From: Sulfurimonadaceae bacterium
GTDB lineage: Bacteria; Campylobacterota; Campylobacteria; Campylobacterales; Sulfurimonadaceae
Assembly: GCA_016744575.1 (NCBI GenBank)
Contig: JADGEC010000001.1
Coordinates: 1-64,000 of the forward strand
Length of the DNA stretch: 64,000 nt
Reading direction: 5' to 3'
In this document: positions 44,111-53,581 of the stretch, piece after piece
Layout: each line of letters begins with the position of its first letter
How positions within the stretch are numbered: the first letter of the stretch is position 1
Translations under genes and position numbers: made by a program
The notes under the pieces: model-generated
Told to the model about the DNA's origin: nothing
Seen by the model: the letters and a program-made list of their open reading frames with translations, nothing else
Database searches by the model: none

Positions 44111-45292
44111 ATGAAGAGTCTGTTTGATGATAAATATGCGGAGGCATTAGCTGGCTCCAAGCTGGCTATGCGTGTCTACACCTCTCGCCTTCTGGGACGC
44201 TCAGACGATCTCGTACTCCATGGCGGTGGCAACACCTCAGTCAAGATCGACGATACTCTCTATGTCAAAGGCAGTGGATGGGACCTCTCTACCATCGAAG
44301 AGGCTGGCTTCTCACCCGTAGACCTGAACGCACTGAAAGAGATGGCTACACGTGAGTACTTAAGCGACACACAGATGGTCAAAGAACAACGTGCTGCACT
44401 TCGTGATCAGAAAGCACCTAATCCATCCATCGAAGCGATCTTGCATGCTATCATCCCTTTTGATTTTGTCGATCACACCCATGCCGATGCTGTCGTCACC
44501 ATCTCAAACTCCCCTGATGGCAAAGAGTATATTGAAGAGGTCTATGGCGATAGTGTCCTGATCATCGATTATGTCATGCCTGGATTTTTACTGGCCAAAG
44601 ATATCTATGAGCGGACACGAGACATTGACTGGAGCAAGATCGAAGGCATCGTCTTACTCAACCATGGTCTTTTCACCTTCGATGATGACGCGAAGAAGAG
44701 CTATGAGAAAAGCATCGAACTTGTGACAAAAGCAGAGAAGTTCATCTATGAGGCTGCCCTGCTCTACCCAAAATGTATATCAGCTGACTTTAAACCGGCT
44801 CTACTAGATATCTTGAAGGCACGAGTCTCTCAACTGCGAGGATGTGAAGTGACACTCAAGATAGTCGATTCCATCAATGCCTGCAGCTTGTCAAAAAGTC
44901 AGAACCTTGAGTCCATCGTCCATAATGGAAACCTTACTCCTGAACATGTCATACGTATCAAACCGTTCCCGGCGATAATCGATAAGGATGCAAATCTAGG
45001 CATTGACACTTTCATCGATATGTATAAAGCATATTTTACTGCCAATGCTTCACAAGAACATATCTGTCTAGACCTGGCACCGCGTTATGCTATCATCAAA
45101 GGTGTCGGTGCCGTAGTATTTGGAAAAGATGAGAAAGAGGCAGGTGTCATCGAAGATATTGTCGAACATACCATTACCGCCATGCTTACTGCCGAGATGC
45201 TTGGCGGCTGGGAAAGCCTAAAACCAAAAGACATCTTTGCCATGGAGTACTGGGAACTTGAACAGGCCAAACTGGCTAAGAGTCAGAGCTAA
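44111..45292 (+). CDS. Class II aldolase/adducin family protein (RhaD-like N-terminal type)
   Basis: The class II aldolase fold is clear: HGGGNTSVKI (37-46), KGSGWDLSTIE, then zinc histidines H122 and H124 in DHTHADAV and H185 in LLNHGLF, with E108 in SIEAILH as the likely catalytic base. It resembles the aldolase half of bifunctional RhaD/YteV-type proteins, without the dehydrogenase half. Such enzymes make or cleave phosphorylated ketoses or related sugars; the substrate here is unknown. It is followed 38 bp on by a small monooxygenase-like gene, and it diverges from luxS. Confidence 0.85.
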   Translation: MKSLFDDKYAEALAGSKLAMRVYTSRLLGRSDDLVLHGGGNTSVKIDDTLYVKGSGWDLSTIEEAGFSPVDLNALKEMATREYLSDTQMVKEQRAALRDQKAPNPSIEAILHAIIPFDFVDHTHADAVVTISNSPDGKEYIEEVYGDSVLIIDYVMPGFLLAKDIYERTRDIDWSKIEGIVLLNHGLFTFDDDAKKSYEKSIELVTKAEKFIYEAALLYPKCISADFKPALLDILKARVSQLRGCEVTLKIVDSINACSLSKSQNLESIVHNGNLTPEHVIRIKPFPAIIDKDANLGIDTFIDMYKAYFTANASQEHICLDLAPRYAIIKGVGAVVFGKDEKEAGVIEDIVEHTITAMLTAEMLGGWESLKPKDIFAMEYWELEQAKLAKSQS

Positions 45293-45330
45293 GAGATACT
45301 ATTTAAATCTAACAACAGAGGAATACGACA

Positions 45331-45630
45331 ATGCAAATAACTAAAAAAGTCACCTTCATCGCAAAAGATGGTCATACCCAACAGATCATGTCCATGCTCG
45401 AAGCTATGGTACTGCCATCACGCCAGGAAGATGGATGTCTAAAATACAACATCTACCAGATAGAGAGTGAACCAAAACGTTTTATCGTCATAGAAGCGTG
45501 GGAAAATGAAGATGCCCTCGATGGACACAAGAACTCAAAACACTACAAACACTACAAAGCAAATTATGAGGTCCATGTAGATGATAAGTTCAGTGAAAAC
45601 CTGATCATACTTGGTGAAGAGAGTCTCTAG
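45331..45630 (+). CDS. Antibiotic-biosynthesis monooxygenase-like protein (ABM, LsrG/YgiN-like)
   Basis: A 99-residue dimeric alpha-beta barrel of the ABM superfamily: MQITKKVTFIAKDGHTQQIM, PSRQEDGCLKYNIYQ, FIVIEAWENEDALDGHKNSKHY. The same superfamily includes LsrG, the phospho-AI-2 isomerase, and quinol monooxygenase YgiN. Closeness to lsrK makes an LsrG-like role possible, but the sequence does not settle it. GGAATACGACA precedes the ATG. Confidence 0.75.
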   Translation: MQITKKVTFIAKDGHTQQIMSMLEAMVLPSRQEDGCLKYNIYQIESEPKRFIVIEAWENEDALDGHKNSKHYKHYKANYEVHVDDKFSENLIILGEESL

Positions 45631-45673
45631 AGGACTATAGCCATATAGCAGATAAGATTGTAGTAACTCTTGA

Positions 45674-46047
45674 TCACGATTCTTTTATAAAAGGTTCTCC
45701 AGGCTCCCACTTGATATAGACACTGTCTCGAACATCAAGGTGGGGTGCTTTTATAAAGACTGCTTTAAAATCATCCTCACTTGTATTATTGAAAAAGTGA
45801 GCTTCACCTTTTCACAGATAAGATAATCCCCTTTTTTCAAAACGACCAGTTCCCCATCTACCCAGACATCACATCGACCCTCTAGTGCCAAAAATGACTC
45901 TTCTTGATTCACATGCTTGTGACAAGGATGGGCTTCACCCGGGGTGATGACGACAAGGCCCAGATCGACATTCTCTCCCTTAGTCAGATACTTTGGTCCA
46001 TGATCACCAAAACGGTACTCATGATCATCCTCTTTCGTCAAATACAT
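45674..46047 (-). pseudogene. Cupin-domain protein broken by a frameshift
   Basis: The frame from 46047 encodes a cupin, with HKHVNQEESFLALEGRCDVW (metal-binding histidines) and VLKKGDYLICEK. At the AAAA run (plus-strand TTTT, 45809-45812) it shifts: the original frame gives unrelated residues and a stop near 45751, while the next frame continues sensibly as GEAHFFNNTSEDDFKAVFIK, APHLDVRDSVYIKW and a stop at 45674. One missing A would restore a 124-residue cupin. It could be a true mutation, a phase-variable homopolymer or a sequencing error. AGGAGTATCATAG precedes the ATG, and it lies 95 bp downstream of lsrK. Confidence 0.8.
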
Positions 46048-46142
46048 CTATGATACTCCTTTAGTACATCTCCAATATCATCGATCTATATATTTGTTTG
46101 ATTTTCAGTCAATGATGTTTGAGAATACATTATCGAAGTCTA

Positions 46143-47708
46143 TCATAGACCTGGAGCTTTCCACATAGAGGTCGTCACACCGCTGTCTACCAATAAGCGT
46201 TGTGCTTTGTACGCTTCCTGCCACCCAAGCGAGATATCTGTATAGATCGCTTTATTACTACTGTCTGGTTCATGACTGCGTTGCCATTTGACTAAAGAAT
46301 CAGCTGTATCTTCTATCGACGTATAATCTCCCGTGGCAACACCTGCTGCAAATGCACCACCTAGTGCTGTCGCTTCGTTCACAGCGGGTATACGTATGAC
46401 CTTTCCAGTCACATCAGCCAGTATCTGACTCCAAAGCTTCCCTTTACTAGCACCACCGGCAAAGGTGATGGTATCTGTCTCGATCTCTGTAAAACGAAAG
46501 ATCGACTCAAGGTTTAGCATAGAAACGATAGCAGCGTTCTCCTCCAATGAGCGAAATAGTGCTGCCTTAGAACTCTTCTGTGGATCAAGCGAGAGGTTGA
46601 GAAACGAAGGTGCAGCATGATACCATCTACCATAATGCATCATATCTGAGAAGATAGGCAGTATCCCATGCGAACCTACCGGGACCTTTGCAGCCATACG
46701 CTCAAGAAGCTCATAGGTATCTATCCCCATCTCTGCAGCCTGTCGCTTCTCCTCTTGTGCGAACGTATCACGGAACCATCGCATGACCATTCCTGAGAAG
46801 AACGTTATACCTTCGGCTTGCGAGATACCCTCTATCACATGCGGGTTGATACGGATATCCATATTAGGATCCGTCTTTGCAGTCGGCATATTTACCAATT
46901 GCTGCCAAAACGTCCCACCCAGGACTGCCACCTGACCAGCTCTTACGACACCAAGTCCGGCACTACCAAGTTGTACATCACCACCACCCATGACTACTGG
47001 TGTACCAGCGGAAAGTCCTGTCTCTTCAGCGGCCTTTCGTGTCACTTCACCGATAATAGTCCCTGATTCATAGACTGGAGGAAAGATATCATCCTTCAGG
47101 CCTACCTCACGAGCCATCTCAGGTGCCCACTGCCTCTTCTCTAACGAAAAGATACCACTCGTACCCGCATTGGATGGATCGGTAGCTATCACATCGCTAA
47201 GCCTGGTCAATACCCAGTCACTTATCATGTTCATCGAAGCTATCTTGTCATACATCTTCGGACGGTTTTTCTTCACCCATAACAGCCTTGGCAGTGCACC
47301 AAGTGCAAAAGTCTGTCCACTCTCTTTATAAAACCTTCGCTCAGCATCAGGATAGAGAGTGTTTAGCTCCTTCACTTCTTTGTCAGCACGAGCATCGACA
47401 TTGGCCATACCAAAAAGCTCACCTCCATCTTTATCATAGAGGAGTATCCCTTCTCGCATACTTGTAGCAGTCACTGCGGCGATCTCATTACTATGGATCC
47501 CTGCATAGCTGATAGCTTCTTGTATACATGCTGAGAGCAGTTTCCAGTTCACTCTAAAATCAAAACCCATCGAATTAGGTACATCAGGTTCACTTAGATG
47601 TGTCCACTCTTGCTGTCCTATCGCGATCTGACGTCCCTGTACATCAAAGATCACCGCACGACCACTTCCGGTGCCCGCATCGATAGTCATAAAGTACCTG
47701 TTAGACAT
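46143..47708 (-). CDS. lsrK: Autoinducer-2 kinase
   Basis: LsrK phosphorylates the quorum signal AI-2 (DPD) inside the cell. This is a FGGY-family kinase of 521 residues that matches enteric LsrK along its full length: DAGTGSGRAVIFD (phosphate 1), SMREGILLYD, NVDARADKEV, GGGDVQLGSAGLGVV, AVLGGTFWQQ, ITFAGGASKGKLWSQILADV (adenosine motif) and the same ending, TTSMWKAPGL. The start at 47708 is backed by AAGGA 7 bp upstream. No lsrACDB transporter, lsrR or lsrFG is seen in the window. Its presence in this phylum is unusual and suggests horizontal transfer. Confidence 0.93.
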   Translation of the reverse strand: MSNRYFMTIDAGTGSGRAVIFDVQGRQIAIGQQEWTHLSEPDVPNSMGFDFRVNWKLLSACIQEAISYAGIHSNEIAAVTATSMREGILLYDKDGGELFGMANVDARADKEVKELNTLYPDAERRFYKESGQTFALGALPRLLWVKKNRPKMYDKIASMNMISDWVLTRLSDVIATDPSNAGTSGIFSLEKRQWAPEMAREVGLKDDIFPPVYESGTIIGEVTRKAAEETGLSAGTPVVMGGGDVQLGSAGLGVVRAGQVAVLGGTFWQQLVNMPTAKTDPNMDIRINPHVIEGISQAEGITFFSGMVMRWFRDTFAQEEKRQAAEMGIDTYELLERMAAKVPVGSHGILPIFSDMMHYGRWYHAAPSFLNLSLDPQKSSKAALFRSLEENAAIVSMLNLESIFRFTEIETDTITFAGGASKGKLWSQILADVTGKVIRIPAVNEATALGGAFAAGVATGDYTSIEDTADSLVKWQRSHEPDSSNKAIYTDISLGWQEAYKAQRLLVDSGVTTSMWKAPGL

Positions 47709-47852
47709 TGAGGATTCCTTAATCATGCGTACCATATTACTGAAGCGTATATAAAGCACACCTTTTTAATGGGTACTATATTCATGAAGTGTTAAGGAAG
47801 TGTTATTAAAGCTGATAATCGTATGTTTTTGAGAGATATTTAGTAGAAAGAA

Positions 47853-47871
47853 GAGACCTGAAGCAGGTCTC
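47853..47871 (-). terminator. Terminator after porB
   Basis: GAGACCTG and CAGGTCTC form a perfect 8-bp stem with a 3-nt loop, 17 bp after the porB stop, and are followed by TTCTTTCT on the minus strand. It should end the porGDAB transcript. Confidence 0.75.
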
Positions 47872-47888
47872 CTGAAAGAAAGAAGCGA

Positions 47889-48842
47889 TTAAACGCTTGC
47901 TTCTTCACGGCGCTGGAGGTAGTCCCATTTCTGGTCTACACGCTCTTGCCACTCTTTGATCAGGTATTTGTACTGGTCTTTGAACAGGTGCTTGAAACGT
48001 CCCTGTGCTGCAAGATACTCTTCAACAGGCACAACGTTCTTAGGACGATAAGTGATGTTCAGTTTCTGCCCATCGATGATCTCATAAAGTGGGAATACCA
48101 AAGAGTCTGTCGCAAGGTCAGAGATCGCGATAGTATCTTCAGGTGCGAATTTCCACTCAGTAGTACAAGCTGACATCGCGTTGATAAAGACAGGACCTTC
48201 AGCCTCAAAACCATGCTGGATAGCTTTGATCATGTTCTTCCACTTATTTGGCGCTACTTGTGCGACATATGGTGAACCATGTGCAGCCATAATAGCCAGC
48301 ATGTCTTTTTTGTTCTTCTTCTCACCATAACTAATACGGCCAGCCGGTGATGTAGTCGCACTTGAGCCGATCGGTGTCGAAGATGAACGTTGTCCACCAG
48401 TATTGGCATAGACTTCATTGTCTAGAACGACGTGCATCATATTGTGCCCACGCTCGAAACAGCCTGAGATCCACTGGAAGCCGATATCGTAAGAGGCACC
48501 ATCACCTGCAAATGATACAAACTTAGGATCACGGTCCTGCTTTAGACGACCTTTACGCTTAAGCGCTTTATGCATCGCTTCAGCACCAGCTACCGCTGTA
48601 GAACCGTTCTCAAATCCGATATGGATCCAAGATGCATCCCAAGAGGTATAAGGGTAGACTGCCGTACATACTTCCAGACAACCAGTCGCTGCAGAAAGGA
48701 TAAGGTCATCATTCGTCGCATTAAGTACTTCACGTACGATAATAGAGTGTGCACAACCTGGACAGAGAAGGTTTGCACCTTCAAAACGGTCTGCAGATGT
48801 CGAGAACTCTTTTAAGTTTTTGATTTTTTTGATTTCACTCAC
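47889..48842 (-). CDS. porB: Pyruvate:ferredoxin oxidoreductase, beta subunit
   Basis: PorB binds thiamine pyrophosphate and a [4Fe-4S] cluster. The motifs are CPGCAHSIIVREV (cluster cysteines), GDGASYDIGFQW and NEVYANTGGQRSSSTP (TPP site). It starts with GTG after AAGGAG. With PorA, PorD and PorG it links acetyl-CoA and pyruvate, a step needed by the reverse TCA cycle. It could in principle use another 2-oxoacid, but similarity in PorA supports pyruvate. Confidence 0.93.
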   Translation of the reverse strand: MSEIKKIKNLKEFSTSADRFEGANLLCPGCAHSIIVREVLNATNDDLILSAATGCLEVCTAVYPYTSWDASWIHIGFENGSTAVAGAEAMHKALKRKGRLKQDRDPKFVSFAGDGASYDIGFQWISGCFERGHNMMHVVLDNEVYANTGGQRSSSTPIGSSATTSPAGRISYGEKKNKKDMLAIMAAHGSPYVAQVAPNKWKNMIKAIQHGFEAEGPVFINAMSACTTEWKFAPEDTIAISDLATDSLVFPLYEIIDGQKLNITYRPKNVVPVEEYLAAQGRFKHLFKDQYKYLIKEWQERVDQKWDYLQRREEASV

Positions 48843-48852
48843 ACTGTTCTCC

Positions 48853-50076
48853 TTATAAAAAAGTTAGTTTCGGACCGCGTACGCCGATAAACTGCTGTAA
48901 TGGAGTTAGGACTTTACCTGCATCCGCATTAGCCTGTAACTCTTTGTAGAGATCTGTCAGATGTGCTTTTGTCAAGTCACGTCCACCAAGACCATACACA
49001 TAACCTGAGAGTGTTGCTTTACTGTCAGTATTATAAAGTGCACCGGCAAGCTCGTTGAACAACATTCCTGGAGCTCCATTTGGAGACGAACGGTCAAGTG
49101 CAGCGATCGATTTGATATCTTTTAGTGCTTCGATTATCTGGGCAAACGGGTAAGGACGGAGTACACGTATTCCGACTACACCCGCTTTGATACCTTCGGC
49201 ACGCATCTCTTTAGCGACTTCACGTGCGGTCTCGACTGAAGTACCCATACAGACGACAGCGACATCCGCATCGTCCATATCATACTGCTCTACGATGTTA
49301 TATTTACGCCCGGAGAGTTCTTCAAAGGCGTCAAATACCTCTTGTATCTTTGGCATGACTTTCGTCATCAGGTCATTGTGTTGACGAGCTTTGTGCTCAA
49401 AGTGCCAGTCCTCTTCAGTCTGAACACCGTGAGTGACAGGATGATCAAGGTCAAGCATATCGTTCATCGGCTTATATTCACCGACAAAATCATAAGCTAC
49501 TTCATCAGTAAATGTCTTTACACCTTGCGCTGTATGCGAAGTCATGAAACCATCTTGGTGTACCATACATGGTAGACGTACATCATGGTCTTCAGAGACT
49601 TTGAATGCGATGAAGTTCAGGTCGTATGCCTCTTGTGGAGAGTAAGCATCAAGCTGGATCCAGCCGCTGTCACGTCCAAGATACATATCTGAGTGGTCAC
49701 CGTTGACGTTCAGTGGTGCAGCCAGGGCACGATTGACGACGTTCAAGACGATCGGCAGACGCATACCTGAGGATTGATAAAGTGTCTCTACCATCAAAGC
49801 AAAACCCTGAGAAGAAGTAGCCGTTGCAACACGTCCACCTGCAGCAGCAGCACCTATACATCCTGACATCGCAGCATGCTCGGACTCGACCATGACAAAC
49901 TCGCCTTCTACATACCCATCAGCCAAAAATTTCGCATAGCCTTCGACAATCGGTGTCGATGGTGTGATCGGGTAAGCTGCGACTACGTCGATCTGAACCT
50001 GACGCATCGCTTGAGCAGCAGCAAAGTTGCCGTCCCAAACTTCAATGTCACGCAATTCCATTTTATCAAATGCCAT
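48853..50076 (-). CDS. porA: Pyruvate:ferredoxin oxidoreductase, alpha subunit
   Basis: PorA carries the substrate-binding domain. The sequence shows AAYPITPSTPIVEG, VMVESEHAAMSGCIGAAAAGG, TSSQGFALM and LNVVNRALAAPLNVNGDHSD, a set found in pyruvate-type enzymes. The ATG at 50076 shares its A with the porD stop (TAATG), so they are coupled. AAAGGAG lies upstream. Length 407 is usual. Confidence 0.95.
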   Translation of the reverse strand: MAFDKMELRDIEVWDGNFAAAQAMRQVQIDVVAAYPITPSTPIVEGYAKFLADGYVEGEFVMVESEHAAMSGCIGAAAAGGRVATATSSQGFALMVETLYQSSGMRLPIVLNVVNRALAAPLNVNGDHSDMYLGRDSGWIQLDAYSPQEAYDLNFIAFKVSEDHDVRLPCMVHQDGFMTSHTAQGVKTFTDEVAYDFVGEYKPMNDMLDLDHPVTHGVQTEEDWHFEHKARQHNDLMTKVMPKIQEVFDAFEELSGRKYNIVEQYDMDDADVAVVCMGTSVETAREVAKEMRAEGIKAGVVGIRVLRPYPFAQIIEALKDIKSIAALDRSSPNGAPGMLFNELAGALYNTDSKATLSGYVYGLGGRDLTKAHLTDLYKELQANADAGKVLTPLQQFIGVRGPKLTFL

Positions 50077-50471
50077 TATTTCTCCTTTGTCTCTTTCTCT
50101 GGCCACTCTGCCAACGCCACTTCATCATCATGCTGCTCTTGAAACATCAATAAAGATTTAGGGTTTGTAGGACACACTTCAACACAGATACCACAGCCTT
50201 TACAGTGATCCATATCTACACCGATCATCTTCTTATCACGTGAGATGATAGACATATCCGGACAGTAGATCCAGCAGAACTGACAATCAATACAGTAGTC
50301 TTTATTGAACACAGGTTTCTCAATACGCCAGTCTGCGACTGAGGCTGTAAATGAGTTGGAAGCTGAATAGTTTCTATCTTCTGTATGTGTCGTAGCTATG
50401 TTTGTTGCAGGACCTTCGAATGAGCGCAACATCGCACCGATCTCAAATTCACTCCATCCATTATTTTCCAT
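50076..50471 (-). CDS. porD: Pyruvate:ferredoxin oxidoreductase, delta (ferredoxin) subunit
   Basis: The 131-residue protein has two [4Fe-4S] motifs, CIDCQFCWIYCPD and CKGCGICVEVCPTNP, and an N-terminal extension of ~55 residues, as is common in this phylum. It passes electrons from the catalytic subunits to free ferredoxin or flavodoxin. AAGGAGTGTCCA precedes the ATG. Confidence 0.95.
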   Translation of the reverse strand: MENNGWSEFEIGAMLRSFEGPATNIATTHTEDRNYSASNSFTASVADWRIEKPVFNKDYCIDCQFCWIYCPDMSIISRDKKMIGVDMDHCKGCGICVEVCPTNPKSLLMFQEQHDDEVALAEWPEKETKEK

Positions 50472-50481
50472 TGGACACTCC

Positions 50482-51039
50482 TTATTTCACTTCATCGTAT
50501 GCACGCTGGATTGCATCCATGTTTGCATCGACGATCTTCTGAGGCAGTTTTGATAGAACACGCACCATATTATCTTTGAAAAAATCGATCTCATACATCC
50601 CAGATACTTTCATCAAAGCACCCAGCATCGGTGTATTAGGGATCGGCCGGCCAATGGTATCTTGAGCTATCTTGATACAATCGACCGTATGAACAGTCTT
50701 TCCTGCAAGTCTCGGCTGTGATGCCACAAGCTCTTCAGTGCTCATATGTGTCGTGATGATATAGACTGTCTCTTCTTTATCATATATTGTGATATCGGTC
50801 GTGTAGACCAATGCCGGGTCGATGACTAGTACATAATCAGGATGCATGAACTTCTCATGATTCATGATCGGCTTATCATCCACACGATTGTACGCCGTCA
50901 TCGCCGCCCCACGTTTCGCAGACCCGTAAAATGCAAAAGCCTGAACCTCTTTGCCGGTCGTCGAAACGACATCCGCCAAACCTTTCGCACCAGTAACTGC
51001 ACCTTGTCCGGCACGACTATGCCATCTGATTTCGAGCAT
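50482..51039 (-). CDS. porG: Pyruvate:ferredoxin oxidoreductase, gamma subunit
   Basis: PorG begins MLEIRWHSRAGQGAVTGAK and has FAFYGSAKRGAAMTAYNRVDD and PNTPMLGALMKVSGMYE, the standard gamma-subunit motifs. The ATG at 51039 is used because AGGGAG lies just upstream. It is the first gene of porGDAB. Confidence 0.95.
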   Translation of the reverse strand: MLEIRWHSRAGQGAVTGAKGLADVVSTTGKEVQAFAFYGSAKRGAAMTAYNRVDDKPIMNHEKFMHPDYVLVIDPALVYTTDITIYDKEETVYIITTHMSTEELVASQPRLAGKTVHTVDCIKIAQDTIGRPIPNTPMLGALMKVSGMYEIDFFKDNMVRVLSKLPQKIVDANMDAIQRAYDEVK

Positions 51040-51164
51040 GTATTCTCCCTCTATCAAAAATCAAAAATAAATAAAAAGAATAATCTTTATTCTAGTATTT
51101 GAAGTATTCTATGAAAGATGCTCTTAAATGTAGCTTCACTTTCACAGCCTATAAATAATGGGGG

Positions 51165-51818
51165 CTAAAATGTGTTGTTTTGTTCCCTGTCTGCGACAAG
51201 ACGAACCGCTTTAAGCGCATCATCTTCAATAACATCAAGTAATGTTGATAATTGCTCTCGATTATCATAACCGGTCGTTACAGCCACGCATTTAATGGAT
51301 GCGTTTATGGCTGCTTCGACGTCTAGACGGGTATCACCGATCATCCAGCAATTCGACCGGTCACAACCCATAAGTGCTATAGCTTTATCGATTGGTTCCG
51401 AGTGTGGTTTCGGGTTTTCCACATCTTCTCGGCCGATGAGTACCTCAAAATAGTCCATCACACCAAAGTGCTCCAATAGTTCACGGGAGTAGAGTCCTGT
51501 CTTCGTTGTCACAATACCAAGACGTGCAAACCTTGATGCCTCTTCTATGGCTTCACGAGCACACTCAAGTAGTACCGTCTTCTCTTTTGAGATCTCTCTA
51601 TAGTGCTCTTTATAAGTCGTGACGAATGTCTGGACCATCTCTACTTCTATACCCAGTTCAATATACATCACATCTAGTGGATATCCTATGAGTGCTTTGA
51701 TCTTCTCTTCATCAGGGCAGTCGCGTTTATGTGTACTATAAGAGTGGTGAAAACTTTCCAATATCGCTTCCGTCGAATCGATCAACGTACCATCAAGGTC
51801 AAAAAGAATAGTCGTCAT
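51165..51818 (-). CDS. HAD-family phosphatase (phosphoglycolate/pyrophosphate phosphatase-like)
   Basis: The HAD motifs are clear: FDLDGTLIDS (motif I, nucleophile D7, acid D9), GIVTTKTGLYSREL (motif II, Thr), the Lys in VENPKPHSEPIDKA (motif III) and WMIGDTRLDVEAAINA (motif IV). The helical cap between motifs I and II is of the phosphoglycolate phosphatase or PpaX type. The substrate cannot be fixed. Its start overlaps the upstream peptide-binding protein gene by 4 bp. Confidence 0.85.
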   Translation of the reverse strand: MTTILFDLDGTLIDSTEAILESFHHSYSTHKRDCPDEEKIKALIGYPLDVMYIELGIEVEMVQTFVTTYKEHYREISKEKTVLLECAREAIEEASRFARLGIVTTKTGLYSRELLEHFGVMDYFEVLIGREDVENPKPHSEPIDKAIALMGCDRSNCWMIGDTRLDVEAAINASIKCVAVTTGYDNREQLSTLLDVIEDDALKAVRLVADREQNNTF

Positions 51819-53320
51819 CTCTTCGCCTTCTCCCAGTCGATGAAGTTGTGCCAGATACCATTGATACTCTTCTCTATGTTTTGTATCTCACGATTGACTA
51901 CCGTAATACTATTTGGGATGTAAAGAAAAAGATAAGGGTCATCTTCCACGATCTCAGCAAATATCTCCTGCTGTACCTTGGCCAGTGCTTCACGGTCCAC
52001 CGTGTTTTGCATAGTCTCTATTAGCTGATCGACTTTATCATCATGATAACCGACAAAATTGAAAGCTCCAGGTTTATCGTTATCTGAATGCCAGAGCAAG
52101 TACGGATCCGGACTCAAAGAGAGAGACCAACCAAGCAAGACGGTATCGAACTCCCGTGGAAAGACTACCATGTTCAAAAATGCCTGCCACTCCATGATGC
52201 GCAACTTGACATCCACACCGATCTCAGAGAGTTGATGTTGTAGGATCTGTGCAGCATAAGGGCGCAATGAGCTTGCATTGGATGTCGCGATCTCAAATGA
52301 GAGCGGATTATCCTCACCATAACCTGCCTCCTTCAAAAGTCGCTTTGCCTCTTTCATATCTCGTGTAGGTGCTTTCACTTCTTTGTTAAACGCCATACCT
52401 CCGGGAAGGAATGGACCCGTACAGACACGTCCATGTCCCAGAAAGAGAATATCTACCATCTCATGTCGATCGATAGCAAGCGAGAGCGCTTTACGTACAC
52501 GGGGATCTTGAAACTTCTTCAGTCGTAGATTAAACCCCAAATAGGTATAGGTAAAAGAGATGTCTTCAAGGGTATTGAACGCATTGAAGAAGCTCTCATC
52601 GATCTGGCGCTCTTTTTGCATCGCTTCCAGCAGACCTATGTCAAGTTGACCGGATTTGAGCATCAGAAAACGTGTCATCGGATCGACGATCACATGCAGG
52701 GCTATCTTATCGATACCAGGACGACGTTCATAATAGTCTTCATAGGCCTCGAGCTCTATACTTTTTGAGAACTCAAGCTTCGTCAATCTATAGGGACCGG
52801 TGCCTATCGGATTAGTATTGAAGTCCGAGCCCATGATGTCCGTCTCATCTTCCAACAGATGTTTAGGGACGATACCCATCATCCAGGTCTCCAATGCCTT
52901 ATAATAAGGAGCTTTGTAGACTACTTTTATATGCAGCGGATCCAGCGCTTCTACCGACTCCACCATACGAAAGGTCGACGTATAAGGTGAGACCACTTTT
53001 GGAGAGTTTATAAGCTCATAGGTAAAGACCACATCCTCAGCATCAAAGGGCTCACCATCATGCCACTTGACACCCTTTCTGAGATTAAAGATCAGGGTAG
53101 TATTATCTTCAAAATAGTACGACTCAGCAAGATCACCAATGATCTCTTTGCCATCTTTATCGTACTTGACAAGGCCATTGAAGACATAAGCAGCGATCTC
53201 ACTACTACTAGCATCGGTTGCGACAATAGGGTTAATACGTGAGGGATTCGAGACCGTTGCCAGATGTAGTGTCGAAGAGAATAGAAATAGGGGATATAAA
53301 AGTAACAAAAACAGACGCAC
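51815..53320 (-). CDS. Peptide/nickel-type ABC transporter substrate-binding protein (SBP_bac_5)
   Basis: The protein has a signal peptide (RLFLLLLYPLFLFSS) and the family-5 binding-protein fold: HLATVSNPSRINPIVATDAS at the start, LRKGVKWHDGEPFDAEDVVF, NPIGTGPYRL, RVRKALSLAIDRHEMV and the C-terminal LGWSLSLSPDPYLLWHSD. Family members bind peptides, nickel chelates or sugars. A GTG at 53320 is preferred because AAAGAG lies 5 bp upstream; a TTG 21 bp earlier is possible. No permease or ATPase genes are next to it, so it is an orphan binding protein. Confidence 0.85.
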   Translation of the reverse strand: MRLFLLLLYPLFLFSSTLHLATVSNPSRINPIVATDASSSEIAAYVFNGLVKYDKDGKEIIGDLAESYYFEDNTTLIFNLRKGVKWHDGEPFDAEDVVFTYELINSPKVVSPYTSTFRMVESVEALDPLHIKVVYKAPYYKALETWMMGIVPKHLLEDETDIMGSDFNTNPIGTGPYRLTKLEFSKSIELEAYEDYYERRPGIDKIALHVIVDPMTRFLMLKSGQLDIGLLEAMQKERQIDESFFNAFNTLEDISFTYTYLGFNLRLKKFQDPRVRKALSLAIDRHEMVDILFLGHGRVCTGPFLPGGMAFNKEVKAPTRDMKEAKRLLKEAGYGEDNPLSFEIATSNASSLRPYAAQILQHQLSEIGVDVKLRIMEWQAFLNMVVFPREFDTVLLGWSLSLSPDPYLLWHSDNDKPGAFNFVGYHDDKVDQLIETMQNTVDREALAKVQQEIFAEIVEDDPYLFLYIPNSITVVNREIQNIEKSINGIWHNFIDWEKAKR

Positions 53321-53581
53321 ATAAACTCTTTTTTGATGCAATTATAGCTGAAGGAGAGTGCTAAAGCCACTGATGCTCTCTACCTAAATAAAAGAACTCA
53401 GTATTTAGCACTTTTTTTAGAAGTCAACACAGGGAACGTACTTGTCACAGCCCCACGATTCTCTCTAAGATAACTCTCAATACGATCCTATCACCTCCTG
53501 TTTTAGTCGTACGACGATCGTATGCCTTAGGGTGGATCGATGCATAAGATGAACCATTCCTCTTAATAGAGCAATTATATT

